Shown: positions 8,701 to 15,956, numbered from the stretch's first letter. The stretch is DNA of 34,207 bases from Compostibacter hankyongensis (GCF_039541075.1 NZ_BAABFN010000009.1:1-34207); one strand, 5' to 3'. The notes: generated by a model not told the origin, from the letters alone. Numbers and translations are program-made.

Positions 8701-9853
8701 TTCTTACAATATTTTGTTCAGATAGTTTTTTTTCAAGGGAGTCAATTCGTTTATTTTGCTGAATAACATACAGGGTCAATTCTTCGATCTTTTGCAGCAA
8801 CTTTACCTGATTATCTCCGACATTCAGCCCTTCCTTTTGCATCGTCCGGGCAGGGGCAAGCTCCGGCAAATGCCCATGCCGACCTATATAATCTTCCACC
8901 TCTTTCAGTGAAAGCAAATGATAAGCGGAGTCAAATACAAAGTCCGCCCCTGTAGTATTGACTACGACCTTGTTGGCTCGGACGTTGCCGTTTACATCCA
9001 GTTTATAGTCCGTATTGGTCTGGGAGGTTTTACCGATCAATACATTACCCCCGAAGATACCTCTGCCGGTAATCCGGAATGCGGCGGTCTGATCGGTGGC
9101 AGTCTGGTTTAGTATCTGGTTGCCTGTATAGCCGTTAACATCGGTCACATCAAAAGTGGTGCAGGATGCCATGTACCAGACGAGCGGAGCCGTGCTGGTC
9201 GGTGCCGGGCTACCATCTATATGGACGTGTCCTGTGGTAGAGAAAGTGCCTCCGTTACCACATTGCATCACCCGGACATACCATTCCCAACGGCCGGTTC
9301 CTTTGGTGTTGCTCAGCCAGTAGCTGGTACCTCCTGTGCCCGTAGTATTGGTATTATAGAAGAACTCATATCCGGCAGGCAGCTTCGCCCGGAAAATCTG
9401 GATTAATGTCTTGTTCTTTGCCGAAGATACGGTCTGCACAAAGCCGCCGAATCCAGGACTTCCCTCACTCCCGTTATGCCGGATCTCCAGGCCGTACCCG
9501 CTGTTGTTCGGCAGATCGCTGATGGCATTGGTACGGGTAATGGTTACCTTTCCGGAATGTGCGTTGTCATATATTGTAACGCCGTTCGTTCCCAGCGTGA
9601 ACTCCTCATCCAGGAAGAGCTGCTTTCCCTGTCGCAGTGCCAGGGCGATGGGATTGAGGAAGCCTACGGAGGCATTGGACATCTTGTTATCCATAAACTT
9701 ATAGCCATGGGTATAATAAGCGTTATAGACATCCAGGTTCCCGGCAGGGATAAGGGTGCCAATGCCCACGTTTCCGCTGTCGGGGACTATGTTCTGAGCC
9801 GAAACAAAGCGAACGGTCATTGCCAGGATCAGGAGAAGGAGTAGTTTTTTCAT
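8690..9853 (-). CDS. Exported fibre-tail-like protein (paralogue 1), first gene of the RHS cassette
   Basis: The 387-aa protein begins with a signal peptide (residues 1-19, VRFVSAQ). The N-terminal part reads SGNVGIGTLIPAGNLDVYNA, a repeat-opening motif frequent in Bacteroidota proteins with phage-tail-fibre-like C-termini. The middle (about 60-260) is Gly/Thr/Asn-rich and probably beta-structured. The C-terminal 110 residues contain VLIGKTSQTN, YKLDVNGNVRANK, GADFVFDSAYHL, VEDYIGRHGHLPEL, GDNQVKLLQKIEELTLY and a short coiled coil. No peptidase S74 autocleavage motif was seen. Its stop overlaps the start of paralogue 2. It heads the five-gene cassette, so the promoter should lie in the 651-bp non-coding stretch upstream. 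Family resemblance is clear; the role is not. Confidence 0.88.
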   Translation of the reverse strand: MKKLLLLLILAMTVRFVSAQNIVPDSGNVGIGTLIPAGNLDVYNAYYTHGYKFMDNKMSNASVGFLNPIALALRQGKQLFLDEEFTLGTNGVTIYDNAHSGKVTITRTNAISDLPNNSGYGLEIRHNGSEGSPGFGGFVQTVSSAKNKTLIQIFRAKLPAGYEFFYNTNTTGTGGTSYWLSNTKGTGRWEWYVRVMQCGNGGTFSTTGHVHIDGSPAPTSTAPLVWYMASCTTFDVTDVNGYTGNQILNQTATDQTAAFRITGRGIFGGNVLIGKTSQTNTDYKLDVNGNVRANKVVVNTTGADFVFDSAYHLLSLKEVEDYIGRHGHLPELAPARTMQKEGLNVGDNQVKLLQKIEELTLYVIQQNKRIDSLEKKLSEQNIVRNEK

Positions 9854-10504
9854 TCGCAGAAAGGTTTTAATGTTTCAATCTGCCATTTCGGTCAGCGGAT
9901 ATCTGCTTTTAATGACAAGCGTTGTTTCGATCAGCGTCTGTTTTCAATTGATAGTAATAGTGTCACTGCTACATCTTTCAGGAAAGCGCTACTGCTGTTT
10001 TCTTTAAGTATCAATACCCAAGCACAGGCGATTAGCTAATGCATAAAAGCAAAGCATTAAACTCAAAACGCCACCTGGCTGTAGCCGGAGAATGCCGCTT
10101 TCACCTGCCGGCATACGCCAACAGCTTCCCATTCTTGTTGTTTGGATCGCAGCTGCAAAATCCGGTCCTGACAGGAGCCAGAGGAAAAGAAGACTTTCCG
10201 GCTATATGAATGAAGGCCAGTTATCCGGAGAACTCGGGACCGGCATGAGAAATAAAATCAAAGCAGGGAATGGCCATAATGGCCTGAGGGGGTAAAGGGT
10301 GTCGCATATGGATAAAAGATAGGTTAAAGGGTAATTTCTTAAACAAGTATAAGTTGAATTTTTATCATTTCCAAATTTATTTTTGCTCCAACCAAAGACC
10401 GGATTGATCCGCCGGCTCGTTGAGTTAGAAAATTACAGGATGATAAGGCTACACTGTTGCAGATTATCGGGTATGGACTCCGCTTTGATCTTGCAGCTTT
10501 TTGA
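9854..10504. other. 651-bp non-coding stretch upstream of the RHS cassette
   Basis: No convincing gene is present. A 67-codon plus-strand frame (10092-10295) has no recognisable protein character. The only exact TAnnTTTG element pointing toward the cassette is at 10372-10379 (minus), about 515 bp from the first start codon, so either the leader is long or the promoter is atypical. Minor symmetry elements are TAATGC/GCATTA arms at 10037-10059 and GGCCAT-A-ATGGCC at 10272-10284. The stretch 10290-10335 contains degenerate GGGTAAAGGG-type text related to the heptamer arrays elsewhere. Confidence 0.6.
10372..10379 (-). promoter_or_regulatory. Possible -7 element (TAAATTTG) for the RHS cassette
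   Basis: TAAATTTG on the minus strand matches the Bacteroidota -7 consensus TAnnTTTG exactly. A TTTG lies upstream, but only 13 bp away, shorter than the usual 17-23. An overlapping plus-strand match TATTTTTG (10378-10385) shows how easily AT-rich DNA produces this motif, so this is a weak call. It would give a leader of about 515 nt. Confidence 0.25.
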
Positions 10505-12478
10505 TCAGTCCGGATGCTCGGCCGCCCATTGCACAAAAAAGTCCAGCGCAGCGGGATTGCGCATGGCGCCCTGGTTGACGGCTTTATCCAACGGCACGCC
10601 CTGCAGCAACTTTTTAACTGGCGCTTCCATCTTTTTGCCGCTGAGGGTATAGGGAATATCCGGAACGGCGATGATCTCGTCGGGCACATGACGGGGCGAG
10701 TATTGGCTGCGCAGCACCTGCTTCAGCCGGACCGCTATCTCCGGCGTCAGGGTTTGGCCTTCCCGCATCAGCACAAACAGGGGCATATAATCGGAGCCGC
10801 CGGGCCGCTCCAGGTTCAGCACCAGGCTGTCTTTTATCTCGGGAACCTTATCTACCGCCCGGTACACCTCGGCCGTGCCGATGCGCACGCCCTGCCGGTT
10901 GAGCGTGGCGTCCGAACGGCCCAGTATCTCGAGCCCGTCGTGCGGGGTGATACGCAGCCAGTCGCCATGCCGCCATATGCCTGGATAGGTTTCGAAATAG
11001 CTCTCACGGTAACGGGCATACTCTGTATCATTCCAGAAATATACCGGCATGCAGGGCAGGGGTTTGGTCACCACCATCTCTCCTACCCCCTCGATGGGGC
11101 TACCTTCTTCATCAAAGGCATACATGGCAACGCCGAGGCAGCGGCATTGTATCTCGCCGGCATAGACCGGCCGCCAGGGACAACCGCCTACCCAGGCTGT
11201 ACAGACATCTGTGCCGCCGCTCATAGAGCAAAGCCAGACATCCGGCTTGATATCGTTATAGACGTATTCAAAACCTTCCGGCGGCAGAGGCGAACCGGTA
11301 GAGCCGATGCTGCGCAGCGCCGACAGGTCATACTGCCCGCCGGGACGCATCCCCTCCTTGCGGCAGGCCATAAGAAAGGCGGCGCTGGTGCCGAAATGAT
11401 GGATAGGCGCCTCCGCAGCCAGCTCCCAGAGCCTGCCCAAACCGGGGTAAGCGGGACTGCCGTCGTACAGCACCGCCGTAGCCCCGCAAAGCAGGGACGC
11501 CTGCGTAAAGTTCCACATCATCCAGCCCGTGGTGGAATACCAGAAAAAGTTTTCTCCCGGCCGGACATCATTATGCAGATGCAGGTATTTCAAATGCTCC
11601 AGCAGCATGCCGCCGTGACTGTGGGTGATGGCCTTGGGGATGCCGGTAGTACCGGACGAATACAGCACCCAGATGGGATGATCAAAGGGCAAAGGCGTAA
11701 AGCTGAGTCCCGTATGCGGAGTACTGCAGGCTGTCGCCCAGGATACCGCTCCGGGAATACGGTCCGTATCCGGCTCAGCAGCGCCGGACCCGGGAATAAG
11801 GATGACCTTTTCCACGGTCGGCAACGCTGCGCGGATATCCCGCACCACGTCAAGACGGTCATACACCTTTCCCTGGTAGCGATATCCATCCACGGCGATC
11901 AGCACCCTGGGACCGATCTGCCGGAACCGGTCGGTAACGCTGCCGATCCCGAAGTCGGGTGAGCAGCTGCTCCAAACCGCTCCCAGGGACAGGGAAGCCA
12001 TGAGCGCAATCGTGGCTTCGGGGATATTGGGCAGCCACGCGGCGATGCGGTCGCCCGGCTGTATGCCTGCATTTCGCAGAAAAGCCTGCAGGGCGGCGGT
12101 CTGCTGCTCCAGCTGCGCCCAGGACAGGGCGATCAGCGGCTCCTGTTCAGCGCAAAAGAGCAGAGCGGGTCTTTCATCCGTGCGGTTCCGGAAAACGTGC
12201 TCCGCATAGTTGAGCGTGCTGCCGCTGAACCAGCGGGTATGCGGCATAGGGTCCCGGGACATGACCTCCGTATAGGGACTATACGATTTTATCTTAAAAT
12301 ACTGCCAGAGGCTTTCCCAGAAGAGCGCCGGCTGATCTACCGACCATTGCCAGAGGGTTGCATAGTCGTTAAAAACCAGTCCCAACTCCTCCTTCAGCCA
12401 CGCGACATAGCGGGTAAGGTTGGCATCGCGGGCGCCGGCTTCGGAAGGTGTCCATAGCGGGGATCGAATGGCGGTCAT
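10505..12478 (-). CDS. Acetoacetate-CoA ligase (acetoacetyl-CoA synthetase)
   Basis: The 657-aa length fits the family (about 650). It is an ANL-superfamily adenylating enzyme that activates acetoacetate with ATP and CoA to acetoacetyl-CoA in the cytosol, feeding ketone-body or polyhydroxybutyrate-type carbon into central metabolism. The N-terminal ACAS-N region spans about 30-95 (WFSGSTLNYAEHVF). The phosphate-binding A3 motif YSSGTTGIPKAI is at 273-284. WYSTTGWMMWN and SGGTDVCTAWVGGCP follow, the latter being a good discriminator for acetoacetyl- over acetyl-CoA synthetases. The C-terminal lysine motif (YTLSGKKMEAPVKKLL) is present, so the enzyme looks intact. It lies 146 bp after the NUDIX gene on the same strand; the gap holds a nested inverted repeat and a heptamer array. 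Confidence 0.93.
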   Translation of the reverse strand: MTAIRSPLWTPSEAGARDANLTRYVAWLKEELGLVFNDYATLWQWSVDQPALFWESLWQYFKIKSYSPYTEVMSRDPMPHTRWFSGSTLNYAEHVFRNRTDERPALLFCAEQEPLIALSWAQLEQQTAALQAFLRNAGIQPGDRIAAWLPNIPEATIALMASLSLGAVWSSCSPDFGIGSVTDRFRQIGPRVLIAVDGYRYQGKVYDRLDVVRDIRAALPTVEKVILIPGSGAAEPDTDRIPGAVSWATACSTPHTGLSFTPLPFDHPIWVLYSSGTTGIPKAITHSHGGMLLEHLKYLHLHNDVRPGENFFWYSTTGWMMWNFTQASLLCGATAVLYDGSPAYPGLGRLWELAAEAPIHHFGTSAAFLMACRKEGMRPGGQYDLSALRSIGSTGSPLPPEGFEYVYNDIKPDVWLCSMSGGTDVCTAWVGGCPWRPVYAGEIQCRCLGVAMYAFDEEGSPIEGVGEMVVTKPLPCMPVYFWNDTEYARYRESYFETYPGIWRHGDWLRITPHDGLEILGRSDATLNRQGVRIGTAEVYRAVDKVPEIKDSLVLNLERPGGSDYMPLFVLMREGQTLTPEIAVRLKQVLRSQYSPRHVPDEIIAVPDIPYTLSGKKMEAPVKKLLQGVPLDKAVNQGAMRNPAALDFFVQWAAEHPD

Positions 12479-12505
12479 GGAGTAGCGTTCTGATTTTTGG
12501 TTCAG

Positions 12506-12554
12506 GTTTGAAGCAGCGTCATCCTGAGCTTTACTCAGGATCTCAGCTTCAAAC
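12506..12554. repeat. Nested inverted repeat between the NUDIX and ligase genes
   Basis: Outer arms GTTTGAAGC (12506-12514) and GCTTCAAAC (12546-12554) enclose a perfect inner hairpin, ATCCTGAG (12521-12528), CTTTA loop, CTCAGGAT (12534-12541). CCCGACTCAAATCCGGG just beyond (from about 12569) is a further imperfect palindrome. The inner sequence resembles the CATCCTGAG-type intergenic repeats seen in many Bacteroidota genomes (recalled, not searched). It has no T-tract in either direction, so a classical terminator is unlikely. Confidence 0.7.
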
Positions 12555-12599
12555 TTCTTCTTCGAGACCCCGACTCAAATCCGGGATAACGTTATAATG

Positions 12600-12627
12600 C
12601 CTTTTACCTTTTACCCTTTACCTTTCA
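12600..12627 (+). repeat. Heptamer array 1 (CCTTTTA-type, 4 units)
   Basis: Four consecutive 7-bp units read CCTTTTA, CCTTTTA, CCCTTTA and CCTTTCA, preceded by AATG (the shared flank is AATGCC). The last unit supplies the TGA stop codon of the NUDIX gene on the opposite strand. The same type of array recurs at 13267-13301, 31710-31737 and, inverted, at 7712-7739. Confidence 0.8.
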
Positions 12628-13236
12628 CCATCTTCTAAGCACATCCCGCACATTGGGAAACATAAAGGGCATGTACCGGTGAACATTCGCCGGGCTGATC
12701 CACTGGATATCGGTAATGTCTTCCTCGATCTGCGGGATGGTCAGCTCCGTACCGGTGAACAGCATACCGAACCAGCTCGTCTGCTTCAGGATGCTTTTTC
12801 CGTCCCGCTCATAGGTATGCCAGGTATCGCCAAGCTCCTCCGTGATCCGGAGATTTTGCAGACCGGTCTCCTCCCGCACTTCCCGCAACGCGCAGTCCCG
12901 GATATCCTCCCCTTCGTCCTGCTTTCCCTTGGGCAGGTCCCAGTGACGCTGCCGGAAGATCAGCAACATATTTCCATCCGTATCCCGCACCACGCCTCCT
13001 CCGGCGCGGATCAGGGTAAAGGCGGCGGACAGGCGCTCCATCAGCCGTTCCGGCGCATCGCTTTCCCAGATATATCCTGCCGCTCCGTCCCGCAGGGATT
13101 GCAGCAGCCCGGGCATACTACCGGGATCGGGTTCTTTCAGGCGGATCAGCTGCGCCTCCTCAAGTGCGTGAGGCAGGGCTTCATCGGCGGTCCGGCACAA
13201 CACTACCGGCTTGCCATATACATATATCGTTTTCAT
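12625..13236 (-). CDS. NUDIX hydrolase
   Basis: The 203-aa cytosolic protein has an N-terminal extension of about 75 residues followed by a NUDIX domain. The NUDIX box is complete at residues 104-126: G104, five residues, E110, seven residues, then REVREETGL with the catalytic Glu pair at 122-123. FRQRHWDLPKGK before it is a typical strand and loop. The family hydrolyses nucleoside diphosphates linked to another moiety; the substrate cannot be told from the sequence. The gene is bracketed by two heptamer arrays in the same orientation that share a 20-bp identical flank, and its stop codon lies inside one of them. It is divergent from pyrE. No clear TAnnTTTG promoter was seen in front of it. 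Confidence 0.92.
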   Translation of the reverse strand: MKTIYVYGKPVVLCRTADEALPHALEEAQLIRLKEPDPGSMPGLLQSLRDGAAGYIWESDAPERLMERLSAAFTLIRAGGGVVRDTDGNMLLIFRQRHWDLPKGKQDEGEDIRDCALREVREETGLQNLRITEELGDTWHTYERDGKSILKQTSWFGMLFTGTELTIPQIEEDITDIQWISPANVHRYMPFMFPNVRDVLRRW

Positions 13237-13266
13237 CAGCTAAATTAAATGCCTTTTAAAAAAATG

Positions 13267-13301
13267 CCTTTTACCTTTTACCTTTCACCCTTTGCCTTTC
13301 G
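13267..13301 (+). repeat. Heptamer array 2 (5 units)
   Basis: Five 7-bp units (CCTTTTA, CCTTTTA, CCTTTCA, CCCTTTG, CCTTTCG) follow the flank AATGCC. The 20 bases at 13263-13282 are identical to 12596-12615, giving perfect direct repeats on both sides of the NUDIX gene, about 667 bp apart. Confidence 0.8.
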
Positions 13302-13307
13302 CCTTAT

Positions 13308-13344
13308 CCCCCCTTTAGGGGCCCGGGGGGTAGGGGTCAGGGGG
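13308..13344. repeat. G/C-rich palindromic intergenic repeat
   Basis: CCCCCC-TTTA-GGGG, then CCC, GGGGGG, TAGGGG and TCAGGGGG. The first part forms a short hairpin (CCCC TTTA GGGG). The text resembles the CCCCTTTAGGGGGCCGGGGG-type repeat common between Bacteroidota genes (recalled, not searched). It sits directly upstream of the pyrE promoter where a -33 box would be expected. Confidence 0.55.
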
Positions 13345-13359
13345 TTCGCCTTTTTTCCG

Positions 13360-13367
13360 TAGGTTTG
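13360..13367 (+). promoter_or_regulatory. -7 promoter element of pyrE (TAGGTTTG)
   Basis: TAGGTTTG matches TAnnTTTG exactly and ends 8 bp before the pyrE ATG at 13376. The transcript would start within a few bases of the start codon, so the leader is extremely short. No clear TTTG -33 box is present; the G-rich repeat occupies that position. Confidence 0.5.
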
Positions 13368-13375
13368 CCGCTGTT

Positions 13376-14005
13376 ATGACGAACGAACAATCTGTAGCGG
13401 AAAAGCTTTTACAAATTAACGCCATCCGCCTGAATGTACAAACTCCCTTTACCTGGGCTTCGGGATGGAAGTCGCCGGTGTACTGCGACAACCGCCGCAT
13501 CCTGTCCTTTCCCTATGTGCGCGATTTTATAAAATCGGAGCTAAGCAATACCGTCTTCGAGACCTATCCCGATGCCGAGGTAATCGCGGGCGTGGCCACC
13601 GGAGGCATCCCCCACGGGGCGCTGGTGGCCGACCAGCTGAAGCTGCCCTTCGTATACGTCCGCAGCAAGGCCAAGGGGCACGGGCTGGGCAATCAGGTAG
13701 AGGGTTTCCTGGAAAAAGACCGGCAGGTCGTGGTGATCGAGGACCTGATCTCTACCGGCAAAAGCAGCCTGGAAGCCTGCGAGGCCTTACAGGCGGCCGG
13801 GGCCAGGGTCATCGGACTGGTATCGGTGTTCAACTATGGGTTCGATGTGGCCAAAAAGGCCTTTGAGACCGCAGGCATCCCCTTCCGCTCGCTGAGCAAC
13901 TATGAAACGCTGATCGGGCTGGCGGAAAGCCGGGGTATGATCGGCGCAGAGCAGTTGGCCACCCTGCTCGAATGGCGGCAGGCGCCCGAGCGGTGGGGCA
14001 AGTAA
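13376..14005 (+). CDS. pyrE: Orotate phosphoribosyltransferase
   Basis: The 209-aa enzyme transfers phosphoribosyl from PRPP to orotate, giving OMP in de novo pyrimidine synthesis. The substrate-binding segment KSPVYCDNRRILSFP lies at 32-46. The flexible loop with its lysines (RSKAKGHG) is at 96-103, and the PRPP-binding motif VVVIEDLISTGKSS spans 118-131. Length and motif spacing match stand-alone bacterial PyrE. A TAGGTTTG element lies just before the ATG. The gene is followed on the same strand by the HMA-like gene (43-bp gap) and rpiA, but the HMA-like gene has its own promoter element. Divergent from the NUDIX gene. Confidence 0.96.
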   Translation: MTNEQSVAEKLLQINAIRLNVQTPFTWASGWKSPVYCDNRRILSFPYVRDFIKSELSNTVFETYPDAEVIAGVATGGIPHGALVADQLKLPFVYVRSKAKGHGLGNQVEGFLEKDRQVVVIEDLISTGKSSLEACEALQAAGARVIGLVSVFNYGFDVAKKAFETAGIPFRSLSNYETLIGLAESRGMIGAEQLATLLEWRQAPERWGK

Positions 14006-14015
14006 ACGATTTTGT

Positions 14016-14023
14016 TATCTTTG
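14016..14023 (+). promoter_or_regulatory. -7 promoter element (TATCTTTG) of the HMA-like gene
   Basis: An exact TAnnTTTG match in the gap between pyrE and the HMA-like gene, 25 bp before the ATG at 14049. No good -33 TTTG is visible because that position lies in the end of pyrE. It probably also serves rpiA, 41 bp behind the HMA-like gene. Confidence 0.5.
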
Positions 14024-14048
14024 CAGCTCAACTTCTAATGTACCTGTT

Positions 14049-14420
14049 ATGAAAAAAATAGTCCTCCTGATCACCTGTCTTGCCGTGGCCGGCGGTGTAT
14101 TCGCCCAGGCGCAGAAAGGTATCGAAACGCTGAAGATAAAGACCAGCATAGAACCTTGTCCTATCTGTAAAAAGCGGGTGGAGGATTATTTCAAACGCGA
14201 GCCCGGCATTACTTACCTCAACGTAAATACCCATACCAAGCTGGTGACGGTAAAGTATTATACGGACCGCAATACAGCGCCCAATCTCCGTACAGCCATC
14301 GCCAACCTCGGCTATGATGCCGACACGGTAACGGCCAACGCCGATTCCTATGCCAGGCTGCCGCCATGCTGCAAAAAAGGGGGTATGGCCGCCATGAAGA
14401 AGCAACGCAGCCAACATTAA
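14049..14420 (+). CDS. Periplasmic heavy-metal-associated (HMA)-like domain protein
   Basis: The 123-aa protein has a signal peptide (residues 1-19, GGVFAQ). A ferredoxin-like HMA domain spans about 26-95: strand, then PCPICKKRVEDYF with Cys37 and Cys40, then TYLNVNTHTKLVTVKY and a C-terminal helix LRTAIANLGYDAD. The CxxC pair is kept, but the usual GMTC is replaced by EPCPIC. A second cysteine pair, CCKK (107-110), lies near the C-terminus. The family binds soft metals such as Cu or Zn; the metal is not decidable here. No metal transporter is adjacent; the neighbours pyrE and rpiA are housekeeping genes. Confidence 0.82.
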   Translation: MKKIVLLITCLAVAGGVFAQAQKGIETLKIKTSIEPCPICKKRVEDYFKREPGITYLNVNTHTKLVTVKYYTDRNTAPNLRTAIANLGYDADTVTANADSYARLPPCCKKGGMAAMKKQRSQH

Positions 14421-14461
14421 GCTGCTACCTTCTTCCGTATCTCCAAGCTTACTTTTTTTTC

Positions 14462-15145
14462 ATGGATAAACATACAGCTGCAAAAAAAGCAGCAGGGGAA
14501 AAAGCCGCGGATCTTATCATGCCGGGCATGACGATAGGACTGGGCACCGGCTCCACCGCCTACTGGACGATCCAAAAGATCGGGGAACGGGTAAAGGCCG
14601 GGCTGGATATCCGTGCCGTGGCCACCTCGGTGGCTTCGGAAACCCTGGCGCGGGAACTGAACATCCCGATTGTGCCTTTCCCGGAGATCACCCACATCGA
14701 CCTGGACATCGACGGGGCGGATGAGGTGGACGACCACCTCCAGCTCACCAAAGGCGGCGGGGGCGCCCTGCTGCGGGAAAAGATCATCGCCACGGCCAGC
14801 CGGCGCATGATCGTGGTGATCGATGCCGCCAAAAAGGTGCCGGTGCTCGGCCGGTTTCCCCTGCCGGTGGAAGTGGTGCCCTTCGGCTGGGAGCTGACCT
14901 TCCGCAGACTGGCCGCACTGGAGCTGAATCCCGCCCTGCGGGAAAAAGACGGGCAGCCCTACATCACCGACAACGGCAACTATATCCTGGACTGCCACTG
15001 CGGCAGCATACCCCGGCCTGAAGCGTTGCATACTACGCTCAACCTTATTCCCGGCGTGGTGGAAAACGGACTTTTTATTGATATAGCCGATACCGTTATC
15101 ATCGGACAGGAAGACGGCAGCACTGCCGTGCTCCGGAGAAGCTGA
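14462..15145 (+). CDS. rpiA: Ribose-5-phosphate isomerase A
   Basis: The ATG at 14462 gives MDKHTAAKK and a 227-aa product, the usual RpiA length; an earlier in-frame ATG at 14366 would overlap the preceding gene and add 32 residues without family character. The enzyme interconverts ribose-5-phosphate and ribulose-5-phosphate in the pentose phosphate pathway. Motifs are GLGTGSTA (26-33), DIDGADEVD (82-90) and KGGGGALLREK (97-107) with the catalytic Glu at 106. It follows the HMA-like gene by 41 bp. Together with pyrE nearby it touches PRPP supply and use, but that may be coincidence. Confidence 0.95.
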   Translation: MDKHTAAKKAAGEKAADLIMPGMTIGLGTGSTAYWTIQKIGERVKAGLDIRAVATSVASETLARELNIPIVPFPEITHIDLDIDGADEVDDHLQLTKGGGGALLREKIIATASRRMIVVIDAAKKVPVLGRFPLPVEVVPFGWELTFRRLAALELNPALREKDGQPYITDNGNYILDCHCGSIPRPEALHTTLNLIPGVVENGLFIDIADTVIIGQEDGSTAVLRRS

Positions 15146-15212
15146 ACAACCCCCTCTTCAGTCCCTCACAAGCGGACGACGCAAACGAACAGCGGCGGAG
15201 CATTCCGGACAT

Positions 15213-15917
15213 TTATTCCAGGGATATCCGGGTAACGGGTGTAAAGATCATGTCTTCCACTCCCGCTATCTTGAGGCCGACACGGGCAAACACGTAGGAC
15301 TGCGCAGGGGTACGCGCAGGCACATCCACATTCAGGCTGACATGATCCATATCGGCGATATCGCCCCCGCCGACCCGGGCGGTAGCGATGCTGGTACGGG
15401 TATCCACAAACTGCGTTTTGCTGACGTAGAGCTCTGCATACTCAACATCCTTCGCACGGTTGTCGGTAACGGTCTTTTCAATCTTAAATACCGCGGTTAC
15501 CTTGCTTCCCGCTGCGGTGAACGACGGGTCCCGGATCATGTAATAGGGCAGCACTTCGATATCCATGCGCTGGTTTCCGCTGAGGTGTACGGGAATGGTG
15601 TCCGAATGGGTGTCCGGGTTCAGCTCCTGCAGGAAGGGGCCCTGGCCCTGCGGGATGATCAGCTTGTAATCCCCGTCAAACAGCAAGGCGGAAAAGGATC
15701 CGTCCTGCGCCACGTTCACATTGATGGGCGTGAGTTTGCCCCATCCCGACTGCCAAAGCTGGAAGGTGACATCTCCATAGCTGACCCGGACGGAATCACC
15801 CTTGTACACCAAAGCGCCGGTAAACTTTGATCCCGGGGGATCGTAGTTGTCTTTCTTGCAGGCTCCGATCAGTAAGAGGAAACACAGCCCGGTGATATAT
15901 CCTGATTTTTTTCTCAT
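15213..15917 (-). CDS. DUF3823 lipoprotein, SusD-associated
   Basis: The 234-aa protein has a lipoprotein signal with lipobox IGAC (Cys20) followed by KKDNYDPP. The body is beta-rich (FTGALVYKGDSVRVSYGDVTFQLWQ, FLQELNPDTHSDTIPV), typical of DUF3823. These proteins are routinely encoded right behind SusD and are thought to be surface glycan-binding or accessory lipoproteins. The start lies 39 bp after the SusD stop on the same strand, making it the third gene of a susC-susD-DUF3823 operon. It is convergent with rpiA, and no strong terminator is visible between them. Confidence 0.88.
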   Translation of the reverse strand: MRKKSGYITGLCFLLLIGACKKDNYDPPGSKFTGALVYKGDSVRVSYGDVTFQLWQSGWGKLTPINVNVAQDGSFSALLFDGDYKLIIPQGQGPFLQELNPDTHSDTIPVHLSGNQRMDIEVLPYYMIRDPSFTAAGSKVTAVFKIEKTVTDNRAKDVEYAELYVSKTQFVDTRTSIATARVGGGDIADMDHVSLNVDVPARTPAQSYVFARVGLKIAGVEDMIFTPVTRISLE

Positions 15918-15956
15918 TTCAAAAGTTTTGCTTTTACAAACAATTCGCCGTAAGGA

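Noticed and set aside
10092..10295. 67-codon open frame in the 651-bp gap
   Set aside because: No family character, no promoter or ribosome site in front, and low-complexity basic composition; not supported as a gene.
10514..11962. 482-codon open frame on the plus strand
   Set aside because: Antisense shadow of the acetoacetate-CoA ligase gene.
12600..13301. Heptamer arrays as a CRISPR array
   Set aside because: Units are 7 bp and contiguous, with no spacers and no cas genes in the window.
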